Part shown: positions 33,550 through 45,115 of the stretch, piece after piece
How the letters are laid out: each line of letters starts with the position of its first letter
How positions within the stretch are numbered: position 1 is the first letter of the stretch
Assembly (NCBI GenBank): GCA_020746995.1
Contig: JAGPXD010000002.1
Coordinates: 620,001 to 684,000 of the forward strand
Direction of reading: 5' to 3'
DNA: 64,000 nt
Source: Plectosphaerella cucumerina
Lineage: Eukaryota; Ascomycota; Sordariomycetes; Glomerellales; Plectosphaerellaceae
Program-made: the position numbers and the translations under genes
The notes under the pieces: model-generated
Told to the model about the DNA's origin: nothing
Seen by the model: only the letters and a program-made list of their open reading frames with translations
Database searches by the model: none

Positions 33550-35519
33550 GGCGAGCGGATATGAGAGAGAGACTTGCAGTAAGGACTGAGGTCAACGAGA
33601 GTCAGGCTCAACCTGGCCGTGTCAGCGGAGTTTGATGTCTGATGTGAAGATAAGACTGCAGTTGATACGAACCTGGAATACCTGCAAGCCGAATTGGGTT
33701 GCAGGAGGATGAGGCAGGTGGGGGGAGAGAGTGTGAGGTGGTGATGGAAAAGATGGGTGAAAGGGGGTATTGCAGGCGTCTCAGGGGAGAAATAGGGGGC
33801 GCCTGAGGAAGAGACCAAGCCGGGATCGTGGTTACCACCTGAGGGTTTAAGGCATGTTCCAATTCGGCCGTTTGCCTGCTTGTGGTCCGTGGAAAGAACG
33901 AGTTGGTGACCTGGGGCACCTCATGCCTGTTCGTACACTGCCGGGCAGGGCAGGAGCGGTGCGTCGCAAGCAAGTGTCCGTCCGAGTGCCTTCCTTACCT
34001 GTGGCCGGGTGGACTGTGCCTGCCGTGAAGTGAGGACGGGACACGCCCTCAGGGGCACTTTCCTAAGTCACCGAGAATGCGCCTTCCCATGGTGATCGGC
34101 CGAGATGTATTTATGGAAGACGGATGACATCTCACCTGATCGGGCTTGGCAACAATCAACTTTCGTCTTTCCAGACTTCATCTTCCAGCTCTTGGTTGTC
34201 TGGTGGTAGTATCTGAAGATCAATATGTACCTACCTGACAGACCGTAAATCTACCGAACATGTATTCGCCTCTCCTGCGCCTACTCATCGACTTACAAGC
34301 TGTATCATCACCTCCTCCCTCAACTTCAACACCGGTCATAGCCCAGGCAAGCACACGAGATAGACACCCCGCCACTCCATGCCTCCCGCTGATTGTTGCC
34401 CGAACGACGTTGCACACCCGGCCACCCGGCCTACCTCGACACCGCTGGTCCCGGAGCATCCAATCGGCCCGCCCCTGTGACGAGCGGCCGAGATTATGTG
34501 CGCCCTCTCCGCCGCTGCGAGATCCGGCATGTGCCATGGCCGCGGGCGTACAAGATGCCGCTACCCTCGCCGTTACGCGGCTGCCAGACGCAGCCCGCCT
34601 GCTGCAACTCGCACGGGTGCCGGCAGGCCAGCTCTTCGTGACAGGCGAGCTACCGTGTCACAACGCTACACGAGCCAGGGGCGTGCCGATCTCGAAGCCG
34701 GGTGCCTTGTTTGCGGGCTTGAGAAAAGGGGAGGACGACGGCTTGGTTCCTGGCCTATTTTCGGAGTCGCTTGGGGTTGTCACTGCCGCAAGGTGTCTTA
34801 TTGCCATGCTCCTCCCGAAGATGCCCTGAATTTGTACTTCGACTTAGTCTGGGACTTGTTTCGTGGTTATTGCTATTCGCTTCCACGAGTAGGCATCGCC
34901 CATGTCACATGTCGCCGGTTGACCGAAGTCCTTTTGATGCTGTTCGGGGGTCAGGTGTGCCAAGCTCACCAACAAACTCAACATGTTGAGGAGCACCGGA
35001 GACATTGCCCGGATTTCGCTCTTGCACCTGAAGTTTGTGGTGTCAGCCGACGACTTCGATGACATCGGAAGAGTGAAAAGCCATTTGACCCCTTGGCTTG
35101 CTTGAAAATCAGATTCCTTGGCTTTCATGAACGAGAAAAGAAACCACCCGGTTTGCCCATCGCAACGCCGTTCCTACGAGCAGGCAACGGTCTCCATAAA
35201 CCCTCCGCATCCGAGTCGGAGGCTTTGAAGTCCGGCCTCCGATGGCCCCACACCCCCGGCCGGAAGTCCCGTCGTCATCATTGGGCACATCCCCTGAACA
35301 CAAGCTCCGTGCCGAGGTATCTCTCAAGTCGACGTCGCATGCCAGGACGCTCAACACCATCGCGACCGGGGTCGTACCTCACCACATTTCACTGCAGCCT
35401 AGCCACGAGAAACCACCCGACATGTCGTGATGGGTCTATAAGGATTGAGCGCTGACCATTGCCGTTCTTCATCTTGTCGAAAGGACATCTCTTGTCATTT
35501 TACGCAGCAAACATCCGCA
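33550..35519. other. Intergenic 2 kb between divergent promoters
   Basis: Separates the aspartic protease start from the DUF829 gene start. Lower GC after 34050. Overlapping short frames only; no gene supported. Confidence 0.45.
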
Positions 35520-36503
35520 ATGGCTTCCACTCAGGTCGTCGCATCCAAGGGAGCGCCCCTGAGCATGCTCAAGCGCCTCAGCCCACAGCTGTATCTCTAC
35601 GAGCCCCCCGCGAACGCGACCCCGGACGCCGCAGCCCCCGCGCTCACAATTGTGATAACCTGGTTCGCCGCTCAAGATGCTCACATTGCAAAGGCACGTA
35701 CAGTTTGCATTCATCAGTCCGCTACTACCACCGTTTGAAGGAAGTGAGATGCACGCAAACCTTACCTCCTACATTCGATGTATCTTTAAGCAATTAGACT
35801 AATACCCGCCAATTAGTACATCTCCCAGCATCTCGCCCTCAACCCCGCCACCCGCCTGCTCCTCATCACCTGCCCATTCCGCCTGATACCCCACCCCATC
35901 GAGAACCTCTACCCCGCCGTCGACCTTCTCAAGACCCTCCCCCCCGCCGGCAAGGAGAACGACAAGAGCCCGCCCTCGCTGCTGATCCACAGCTTCAGCA
36001 ACGGCGGCAGCTACACCCTCGCCCGCCTGGCCGGTCTCTGGAAGAAACACGCGCCAACCCTTCCTCGGCACGCCCTCGTCATCGACTCCTCCCCAGACAG
36101 GTTCTCCGTGACCCGTTCCATGAGAGCCCTGACCGCCTCGGTGCCTCGGTGGTTGCGTCCGCTGCTGTACGCCACCCTTGGCCTCTTCCTGTCCATCATG
36201 CGCCTGCTGCGGCTGCGCGGCATGCACGGGGTTGTCCGCGACCGCATGGTCGACCCTGACTTCCTGAAAAGCGAGGTGAGAAGAACGTACATCTTCAGCA
36301 AGACCGATGACATGGTCAAGTGGCAGGATGTGGTGGACCATGCCGACGAGGCGCGCGCCAAAGCCGCCGAGCTGGGTACCGAGCTGGAGGTGAGGACGGA
36401 GGAGTTTGCCGGCAGCGGACATGTCTCCCACGCCAGGGTCGATGGGAACAGGTACTGGGGTATTGTGAGGGAGACGTGGGCTGGAAGAGAAGCGCATTCC
36501 TAG
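35520..36503 (+). CDS. DUF829 / TMEM53 / PaxU-like alpha/beta hydrolase
   Basis: Exons 35520-35693 and 35817-36503 give 286 aa. The junction AHIAK/YISQHLALNPATRLL matches the family pattern 'HI.KY....YP' only if the 123-nt intron starts with GC (AAG|GCACGT) and ends TTAG; a CTAAT branch site lies 15 nt before the acceptor. The core contains ALTIVITWFAAQDAH and the nucleophile elbow HSFSNGG, then LVIDSSPDRFSVT. YIFSKTDDMVKWQDV holds the likely acid residue, and GSGHVSH the catalytic His. One hydrophobic helix (LRPLLYATLGLFLSIMRLL) lies mid-protein, as in TMEM53. The PaxU member is encoded in indole-diterpene clusters, but no such cluster is here; a substrate is not assigned. Confidence 0.87.
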
Positions 36504-37856
36504 AAGTTCGCCATGTCACAGAGCCATCATTCGAGCACATTGGAGAGATACGCGGTAGACCCTTTAGAGACCTATGAATTAATGGTACAAGCAAACGCAA
36601 ACCCGCAGTAACAACCGATGTGATGTTGCTTTTTTCTCCCTTATTCCCTTCCGTCTCGTCGTAATCCTATTGTCCACCCTCCATGGTATATGCCTAAACC
36701 CGAGCAAAAAGCACAGGGAATTCTCCCCGTCATTCGGAAAACAGACAGCAAGTGCGCTGCTCGCAGAGAAAACGCCACCCTTCTTCCCATCAACGGCCGT
36801 GGAAAGACGAAGTATAGTACGGGTAAAGAACGGGAGACCCGGTAGACGATGAACGAAGAGGAGCAAAGTGTCAGCAGGGTCCCCGGATGCCACACCTAGG
36901 AAGGAGACCAGCACGAGACGAGACATCCTCCATCGGAGACGACAAAAGGACGGAGCCACCCAGCACGAGTCAAGCAACAACGCATAGACGAGTCTCGACA
37001 TGAGAGCGACCAGTGGTGCACCAGAAACCTGACGAGGACCTCAACCAATGCATGGATGGTGACGAGATCGCGACCTGCAGGAGCAAGCGAGAGTGTGTTT
37101 GTGTGCGGAGACCAGGCGAGCGACTTTCAAGCAGATCGGAAGACGTCAAGAGGTCATCGAGCGTGATCGCAGCCAGCGACGTGCAGATGTGTCCAGGACC
37201 TCCCCAGGCGGTCGGTGATCCATGGCGTTTTTCGTAGGTGACATCAAGCGAGGCAAGGCGCTCAAGGCGGGCACACACGCTAGGAGTCGTTTCTTGTCGG
37301 CAGGTCATCCATCCCACAAAGAAGTAGGTCGTCATCAGAGGAATGCGTGCGTGCGGGTGACGTGTCAAGCCGAGTCAAAGTGTCCGGCACCAAGGGACCT
37401 CTGTTGGCCCCCCTTTCCCCCTTTCCCAGCTTCGGAACGCCGATTGTTCAAAAACCAAAAGTGAGACGAGTACGCCAATGGATGAAAAGGTCCCACACCA
37501 CGAGGACGAGGGGTATCAGTGGTTTCAAGTCGTCAAGAAGAGGACGGGCGAGAGACTGGCGCAGTCGGGGGCATCTAGAGCGTACGCATCGAGAGGCGGA
37601 ACCGGGTGAAGCCCCCAATCCGGTACGCGGGGCCTCAGCCGTCCAACGATAGTACAGAGTGCTGCTCAAATCGCGGTGCAGCACCCCAGCAAAGTAAAAA
37701 TGTCGAGAGGATCCACGGCATGCTGGGAATACCGTGGCAGTCAAAACAGGACATGATGATCAGAGCGGTGCGAGTCATCAAGTCGACCAAGAGGCGAGTG
37801 AAGAGTCACATCACGAAAAGGCCAATGGACCGTCCCGAAGCCTACAGCGGCAGCCT
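36504..37856. other. Long convergent 3' region
   Basis: 1.35 kb between the stops of the DUF829 and KH genes. No gene supported; may hold a long 3' UTR of the KH gene. Confidence 0.45.
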
Positions 37857-39792
37857 CTAGGATGCTGGAGGAGGAGCGCCACCGGCAGGCGGTGCCTGTC
37901 CGCCGGCGCCTTGCTGCATCAGGGACTGGTACCACAGGGCGAGGTAGTTCTGGTATCCGCCGTCTATGAAATCGGTCAGTAAGCTGTTGTCGAGAAAGGA
38001 GCATGGAGGGTTCACGTACACATCGCGTAAGGGTCAGCACCGTCCGCTGCTGCTTGGGGTTGAGCAGCCGGAGCACTGGCCTGTCCTGCAGAGTTAGGTC
38101 CCTCCCGAGAGTAGTTGTCATAATCATCGCGTCGGCCACGACCGCCGCCTCCGCCGCCGCCACCACCGCCGCTCTTCTGTCGCTGGAATCAGTTAACCAA
38201 CTTGAATTGGTTTGTTCGGATGGAGGGTTTGACTTACCACAGCGTCCACCTTCTCCTCGATCGCAGCCTTGGCTCGGCTGATGCTATCGAGACTGCCGAT
38301 CAGGGCGATCTCGCGCTGGACCTCGCCGGGGCCAGAAGACTGGGCCACATTGATCTTGCAGCCCGTCGAGTTCTGCATCTCGCGGATGGTCTCGCCGCCC
38401 CTGCCGATGATCATGCCAACGGCTTCGGACGGGACATGGATGGTGTCGTTGATCTTGTCACCACCACCGCCACCACCACCGGGACCACCGCCGTAGGAGT
38501 CACGCTGGTCGTGCCTGGGAGGAGGAGGGCCAGATTTCTTGGCCATGGGAGGGGGAGGCTGGCCGTCGCCGCGGCTGTCGCTCTCGACAATCTCCATGAT
38601 GAAGTCCTTGGCGCGTGCTGCTGTCTCGCGGGTGCCAATGAGGTTGACGGGCCTGAGGCCGTTGACACTCTTGTTTTCGCTAGTGATGTTGATGTGGCAG
38701 CCCGAGCGCTCCTGAAGGTCGCGAATGGTCTCGCCGCCACGGCCGATAATGAGGCCGACGGTTCTATCAGGCACCATGATCTGCATGCAGTCTTCGCCAT
38801 CGCGAAGGCCGGCGCTGGCGGGGGCGCGCTGGTCGCCGTGGGCGTTGAGGGCGCCACCGCGGTTGATGACACTCATGCCGCTGTCTTCGATGATGCGGTT
38901 GACAGCGGTCTTGACGTCAGCACGGCGCGCAGCCGGGCCGGAAATCTTGCAGGACCGGTAGGGGCCATTGTCTGTGGCCGGCATGAATTGGACGCGGCAG
39001 CCCGTCTCGCTCTCGATACGGCGGAGGTTCTCGCCCTGCCGGCCGATGATGAGACCAACAAGGCTGGACTCGATCTGGATTGTTTCGGAGCTGTCATCAG
39101 CACCACCGCCGTTGTTCCGGAGTGGGGAGCGGTCGCGAGCATTACGGGGGGAGAATGTCCGGCCCCGGGGGTTGGGGGAGTAGGAGCGATCGCGACCACC
39201 ACCACTACCGCCGTAGTCGCGACCTTGACCGCCGTGACGTTCCTCGCGGCGCTCGTCGCGGTAGGGGTTGACGTGACCACGGTAGGGGTCCCGGCGGGAG
39301 GGCGGCGATCGGGAGCGAGAGCTGCGATAGTTTCCTCGGGGGTCGGGTCCACGAGGGGGCTCGTTGGCGTAGACGATGGGTCGGTCATATGAGCTGAGGC
39401 CGTTCTGGGCGGCGAAAGCCTTGGCCTTTGCGATGGCATCTTCAAAGCCCACCGTACCCGAGTTGACGGGGCGAATGGAGCTCAGATCGACACTCCCGCT
39501 GCCGGAGGGCTGGGGGAGACCGTAACCGGGAGGACCATTGGCAGGAGGGTATTGCTGGGGAGGCGGGCCGCTAGAGTAGGGAGCCGGGGCGGCTTGTGCG
39601 CCAGGGGGAGGCGGGTAGCCGGGAGGCACACCCTGCTGTCCTTGTGAAGGGGTCGTGGAGGGGCCACGTTGGGCGGCGCCTGGCAGTCGAGAGTCAGTAT
39701 TGTCAGGCCACATGGGTGAGGGGGTGGTAATGTCTCGGGAACATACTCAGCGCAGCCAGAATTGACTGAATATCACGCGTCTGGTCGGCCAT
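37857..39792 (-). CDS. Three-KH-domain RNA-binding protein
   Basis: Four exons (39792-39747, 39679-38238, 38182-38020, 37963-37857) join in phase to 585 aa. It starts MADQTRDIQSILAALS. Then comes a Pro/Gln/Gly-rich stretch and an Arg-rich RS/RGG-like section (SSRSRSPPSRRDPYRG). Three KH domains follow, each with the GxxG loop: GLIIGRQGENLRRIE, GLIIGRGGETIRDLQ and GMIIGRGGETIREMQ. The C terminus is Gly-rich, then GGYQNYLALWYQSLMQQQ, resembling the short YxxWYxxL repeat of FUBP/KHSRP proteins. It likely binds single-stranded RNA or DNA in mRNA processing or turnover; the exact orthologue is not named. It starts 3.1 kb from the divergent prm1 gene. Confidence 0.9.
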
Positions 39793-42545
39793 GGCGAGAA
39801 ACGGTCGCGCACAGCGAAGACGTGACTCGACGGAGGTGGATGGGGTAGGTAGGGGAGCTTTGAAGCCCTTGTCGCTGCCGTTGAGGATTCGAGTAGGAGG
39901 AAGAAGGCGCGCCGCAGATTGAGATGGATTACTCGAATGAAACCGAATTCTCGATCGGCAACGTTGATGTAAGAAGTATCACTACCTGCGTGAGGAGGCT
40001 GGAGAATGATCGCGGCAGGTGAAAGACGAAGCGTCGGCGATGGGAACCAGTGCTAGCGACTGGTTTTGGTGATGGATGGAGCGAAAAACTGGGATAGCAA
40101 AGCTGAAGGCGCGAAGTGGACTTGACTCCTCGGGCGCGACCTCAAGGACAAATTCAGCGGGTTGGGTTTGAGGCTTGCGCCTAGACCGCCTGCCGAAACC
40201 GTTCTTCAGCTCACGGTGGGCGGGTTGAGTCACGTGAAAGAAGTGAATTATGTCATCACCAATACGAACAATGAAGCAGTCAAGCTCCAATGAATCAAGC
40301 TGAAAGTTCCCTCTTGTTCAAGGGCCAACCCAGCCGATTTTTGGCCCGTCTTTCATCTCATGTTCGATGGCTTCGATGGCATTGTTTTCGCCATGTCGTT
40401 CTTCACCCTTCTCCATGGGAATTGGAGAAACCGTCCTCTAAATATCTTCCCATCTCTCCCGTTTACCACCTCGTAACTCTAAGCGCCGCCAAGTCCTCTC
40501 TCATGATGCACAGCAAGCGCCCGGGAAGCAGGTACGGTCGCCAAATTCCAATCGTCTGGGCCACAGAGGCAGATCCTGAAACACAGCCCGTCCATCTGCA
40601 TGTCCCCGCATTTTGGAAGTCCAAACATGTTACCACGATATATCAAATGGCGAATCGAACCCGACCCGGCGGACAATCTTGCCCTCCGGCTCCGAGGAGA
40701 AATTGGATACGAACCCGAGAGAGGGCAGTTCTGGTCGTCGGAGCAGCCCGCCAGACGCCGGATCTGCTCACTTCACCCATCTCGTCCCATCGCAACCCCG
40801 GATCGGCCCCGTGGCTCTGGCGGATAGGGCCGGCTGTCCATCATCATGGACATTCCAGAACCTGCCCTGCAGGATCCTGAAACATAGCGTCTGCGCTCCT
40901 TCTTTCGAAAGGGCCATGATCACCGCCTCTCGACGAATCTGGTGTCTGTGGCAAAACCTGTTTTTCGTCGACAGCGGTGGCGATATTGGCATGGAGATGA
41001 TCGCCGCTCATTCCAGCTGCCAGCCACGACTCTTTCGGGACGGGCCTGACGGGGGTGTTTGACAAGACCGCCCGAGCACAGGGCAGACGCTGGGCCTTGG
41101 GGACTGAAGTTGGACCCTTGTGGGTAAAGGTAAAAGATGGTCGACAGGGGTTGAGCAACGGCGGTCCAGTCACCCGACTTGAGTCGCATCCCTGTCATGA
41201 CCCAACGATTGGCTGCCAACTTCAGGTCCTCAGAGCTCTCTCAAGCTAACAAAGCCGCCCGCGTCACAGTCGGCCACTCGCCAGCCCTGACGCTGAAGAT
41301 CGTTGCCTTGATTCCAGTCAACCCACCACCCCCCAGTCACCACGAACCACCGCACGCGACCGCAACCCTGGCAGCCTGGGTGCAGGGCAAGAAGGGCAAA
41401 AGCAGGCCTCACACGAGAGAGGAGGACCCCTAGGAACCCTTGCTATTCACGCCTGCCCAAGACGAGCAACCTTCCCGGCGCACAGCCACCGCTCAAAGGT
41501 GTGCGATCTTGCTCTTGGCCTTGCAACCGGGGGTGCTCCCCTCTGCCTGGGGCTCGTTGAGCTTGCTGTGCCCAGGGTCATGGCCGCCCAGAGTCGCAGC
41601 AATGGCGTCAGTCTGCATCGGGCAGGGAACGGCAAGGCCAGGACCCTTTGCGCAGCTGGCCAGCGAACCACACGGCGCGGGCCAGCCAGATAAAATACCA
41701 CACATGGCCTGCCGCCGCCCCCCGGATGGCGATTTTGGAAAGATGGGCACCATTCACCAGTCAACCAGTCCGCTCCGTGGTGTCCCCTTGCCTTCGACTC
41801 ACAGCTCATCAGTCTGCAAGTATTTGTATACCCAGCTCGCCCCCCATTCCCGTTCCTGGCCAAGACCCGACGTGGAAAGGAAAAGCCTGCTCGGAACATC
41901 CAGATATCTATCGCTGATCACTAGACCGCACTCACTTGTTCTCATGAGTGGTTGTGCCTGGTGACCCAGTCAAAGCAAGTCAACAAAAGGAGCAATCATC
42001 ATCACCAGCAACAGTCTCGCTCGAAATCCAAGCAATTCAACCCAGCCGCGCTACTCCTGTCTAGTCAGGTTGGCGGCTAGCATACTTCAACTCGGCCAAG
42101 AGCCTCAAGCCCAAGCTTGACCCGAAGAAACGAGGACGGCCTGTCGCAAAAGCAAACGACAACCTACCCGGTCCGAGTCATCTTTGGACTCTAGTCTGGT
42201 CAGGTCTGCCCAGGCTCACAGCCCGCTGTCAGCGTTTGGACAGCCGCTCAAGTCGGCCGGACCTTGGAGTCTTGGTTGGTTGACAGCGTCTCGTGAAGCG
42301 CCCAGCAACCCCGTCCCAAGCGCCCCCCTGAATTGGAGGCCGACCCTACGCGCGACCAGCCCGTAGCCACCCTACCGCCCGTGGCCGGTCGCAGGTCGAC
42401 CGCGAAAAAGAAGATTCGCAGCAAGGCTCCGCAATTGTATTTTCGGATCGTGCATCGCATCAGGTGAGCCGGAGTTTTTCTGCTTTCCGTCGCGCGGGTG
42501 GTGGCCTCTTGGTGGTGGCCTTACCTCCTGAATCGCCGCTGTTCT
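39793..42545. other. Intergenic between divergent KH and prm1 genes
   Basis: Together with the prm1 promoter this spans 3.1 kb. The 16-bp word GATCCTGAAACAYAGC occurs twice, around 40573 and 40874, each with a TGAAACA pheromone-response-like core. Open frames up to 196 codons (40290-40880) lack family features. Confidence 0.4.
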
Positions 42546-42648
42546 TATTGTTCCTCAACCCCATTGATCACCCACCTCGAATCCCCCCCTCCTATTGTTC
42601 ACTCCCCCCATTATCACTTCACCTATTCGCATCTCAGCCTTATTGTTC
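42546..42648. promoter_or_regulatory. Three evenly spaced TATTGTTC boxes upstream of prm1
   Basis: TATTGTTC at 42546-42553, 42593-42600 and 42641-42648, spaced 47 and 48 bp. ATTGTT is the core bound by mating-type and Ste11-like HMG-box proteins. They lie 275-377 bp before the prm1 ATG. A two-codon uORF (ATG TAT TGA) starts just after the third box. Confidence 0.5.
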
Positions 42649-42922
42649 GCCATGTATTGAACATTTTATTCTGTAACCTAATCAGCCTGCCGGAATTTCC
42701 TTTGTCGGTTTCATTTTCTCTGCTTCAGCTTCTCAGAGCTGGCTCTCTTCAAGTCAACCCAGTCATTCCTCGATCGTCTTCCACAATCACCACACTTCCA
42801 CGGCCTCACTCATCGTTAGACATTTGTCTTCTTGTCCCCTACTACTACAGATTCTCCTGTCTTCTTGCAGCGCCAACTCTTCCAGCCATCCACATTCTCA
42901 CACATCAATCTAGACTCTCAAC

Positions 42923-45115
42923 ATGTTCTTCTCACGAAAACAAAAAGAAGACGAGGCGGGCTATCCCGCCGTGCCCGACTCCCTTCGCGCCGACTCGGTC
43001 GACGTCGCTCCTGAGATTAGAAACACTCAGCAAGCCCGTGCCGAGACGGCTCCCACCATCACACCCTACCTGGGCCTCAGGGCCCGGCTCTCCCAGGTTT
43101 GGGCCAACCGATGGACCATCCTCCTCCTGCTCATCCTGCTTCGCGTCATGCTGAGCATCATCGGCCTCGACGAGGATGTCAACGAAGCCAACGACAAGGC
43201 CCTCCGTGCCTGCACAAAGGTCGAGGATGTCGGCAGCGCCATGGCCTCTATGCCTCACTACCTCTCCGTCGGCGTCAACGAGATGTCCGCCATGGGCATC
43301 GAGAAGACCGTCGACGCCCTGGTCGCCGTGCTCGGCCTCGTCATCACCGGCGTCCAGGAGCTCATCATTTTCGTCATTGAGATGGTCACCTCCATGTACA
43401 CCTGTCTCATCATCGCCTTTGTCGAGAGCGGCCTCGAAGCTGCCGCCTTCGTGACCGAGAAGGTTACCAGCGCCATGAACAGTGCCATCGACGGTATTGC
43501 CGACACCATCGGCGACCGCGCCGGCGACGTCGAGGATTTCCTCAATGACATCAAGGGCCCCATCGAGGACAGCTTCCTCGGCGGCGTCCTTCCCGACATC
43601 CCCGATATTGACCTCACTGGCCCCGTTGATAACCTCCGGAACATTGAGATCAGCGATGATTTCGTCGACGACATCAGGCAGCTTCGCGAGGACGTGCCGT
43701 CCTTCGACGAGGTTCGCAACATGACCAGGGAGGCCATCCGCACGCCCTTCCGCCTGCTCAAGGACAAGATCAACGAGGAGTTTGACGACTTCCGCTTCGA
43801 CCGCTCCATCTTCCCCGTCGCCCAGAAGCAGAGCCTCGCCTTCTGCTCCGGAAACAACGCCATCACCGACTTCTTCGATCACCTGAGGTCTCTGATCCGC
43901 ACCGCCCGCATCGTCTTTATCGTCGTCATCGTCGTCCTTGCCATTCTCGTCATGGTCCCGATGGCGTGGTTTGAGATCATGCGCTGGCGCCGTCAGCGCG
44001 AGCACGCCAGGCTCGTCGGCGACAACGGCTACGACCCCATGGACGTCATTTACATCGCCTCCCGGCCCACGTCCGCCTCCTGGGGCGTCAAGATCGCATC
44101 CCGCTTCGACGGCAAGCGCCAGATTCTCGTGCGCTGGGCCTGGGCCTACGCCACGTCGTTCCCCGCCCTCTTCGTCCTGTCCCTCGCCATCGCCGGCCTG
44201 TTCGCCTGCGCGTGCCAAGCCATCCTGCTCAAGATCGTCCAGGACCAGGTCCCGGCTCTTGCTGCTGAGGTGGGCGAGTTCGCCGACGACGTCGTCAGCA
44301 GCCTCGCGCAGGTCTCCGAGGACTGGGCCGACAGCGCCAACGGCGTCGTTCTCTCGGCACAGGACAACATCAACGATGACCTCCTCGGCTGGGCCCGTGA
44401 AGCCACCGGCGCCGTCAACGACACCCTCAACACCTTCACCGATACGATGACGAAGGGTCTCGAGACGGTCTTCAACGATACCATCCTTCACAAGCCCATC
44501 ACCGACATCATCCGCTGCACCATCGGCCTCAAGATCGAAGCTGTCCAGAGCGGTCTCACCTGGGTCCACGACCACGCCAAGGTCACCTTCCCCACGCTGC
44601 CCAACAACACCTTCAGCGCGGGAGCTCAGGAGTCCCTCGGCGAGGACTCGGACATGACGACCTTCCTGGCCACGCCCTCCTCCGTGACGACTGACGAAGT
44701 TACCGGCGCCGTGCAGTACGTCGTGGACAAGCTCCGCCACCACATTATTATCGAGGCCCTCATCTCTACCGGTGTGCTCCTCGTCTATGTCATTATTGTC
44801 CTCATCGGTGTCATCCGCGCCCTTGTCGGCATGGCTACCCCCGGAGGCCGCAGCGAGGGCATCCGCTACACCGGCGACAAGCGCGCCCCCATCTCGCCCC
44901 GGCAACACGAGTACAACGCCGACCAGCGCTTCCCGCAGTTCGGCGGCAGCGAGGCATCCGGCATCGACCATCACGGCCACTACGCCCGCGACCCCAACGA
45001 CGAAAAGGTCGTGTCCTCCGTGCCCGGCGGCCGGGCTCGCGCCATGCAGTCCCCGACGAGAACCAGCTCCTACGGGCAGTTCGAGTCTTCGGCACCACCG
45101 GCAGGCAAGTTCTAA
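42923..45115 (+). CDS. prm1: Plasma membrane fusion protein Prm1
   Basis: Intronless, 730 aa, usual for filamentous Prm1. Membrane segments are seen at about residues 65-85 (WTILLLLILLRVMLSIIGL), 130-170 (two close helices around VAVLGLVITGVQELIIFVIE), 333-355 (IVFIVVIVVLAILVMVPMAW), 410-435 (ALFVLSLAIAGLFACACQAI) and 610-635 (LISTGVLLVYVIIVLIGVI). Extracellular loops hold conserved Cys (RACTKVED; AFCSGNN; IIRCTIG) and several sequons (NMTRE, NDTLN, NNTFS). The C-terminal tail is polar and disordered (PTRTSSYGQFES). Prm1 acts at the contact zone in mating-cell and hyphal fusion. The antisense strand is also open for 788 codons, a codon-bias shadow. Confidence 0.95.
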   Translation: MFFSRKQKEDEAGYPAVPDSLRADSVDVAPEIRNTQQARAETAPTITPYLGLRARLSQVWANRWTILLLLILLRVMLSIIGLDEDVNEANDKALRACTKVEDVGSAMASMPHYLSVGVNEMSAMGIEKTVDALVAVLGLVITGVQELIIFVIEMVTSMYTCLIIAFVESGLEAAAFVTEKVTSAMNSAIDGIADTIGDRAGDVEDFLNDIKGPIEDSFLGGVLPDIPDIDLTGPVDNLRNIEISDDFVDDIRQLREDVPSFDEVRNMTREAIRTPFRLLKDKINEEFDDFRFDRSIFPVAQKQSLAFCSGNNAITDFFDHLRSLIRTARIVFIVVIVVLAILVMVPMAWFEIMRWRRQREHARLVGDNGYDPMDVIYIASRPTSASWGVKIASRFDGKRQILVRWAWAYATSFPALFVLSLAIAGLFACACQAILLKIVQDQVPALAAEVGEFADDVVSSLAQVSEDWADSANGVVLSAQDNINDDLLGWAREATGAVNDTLNTFTDTMTKGLETVFNDTILHKPITDIIRCTIGLKIEAVQSGLTWVHDHAKVTFPTLPNNTFSAGAQESLGEDSDMTTFLATPSSVTTDEVTGAVQYVVDKLRHHIIIEALISTGVLLVYVIIVLIGVIRALVGMATPGGRSEGIRYTGDKRAPISPRQHEYNADQRFPQFGGSEASGIDHHGHYARDPNDEKVVSSVPGGRARAMQSPTRTSSYGQFESSAPPAGKF

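Noticed and set aside
32659..33564. 301-codon frame opposite the aspartic protease
   Set aside because: Antisense shadow of exon 1.
38202..39392. 396-codon frame opposite the KH protein
   Set aside because: Antisense shadow, low-complexity Ala/Val/Gly.
40645..40670. GGGTTCGATTCGCC on the minus strand as a tRNA B box
   Set aside because: No A box or cloverleaf can be built around it.
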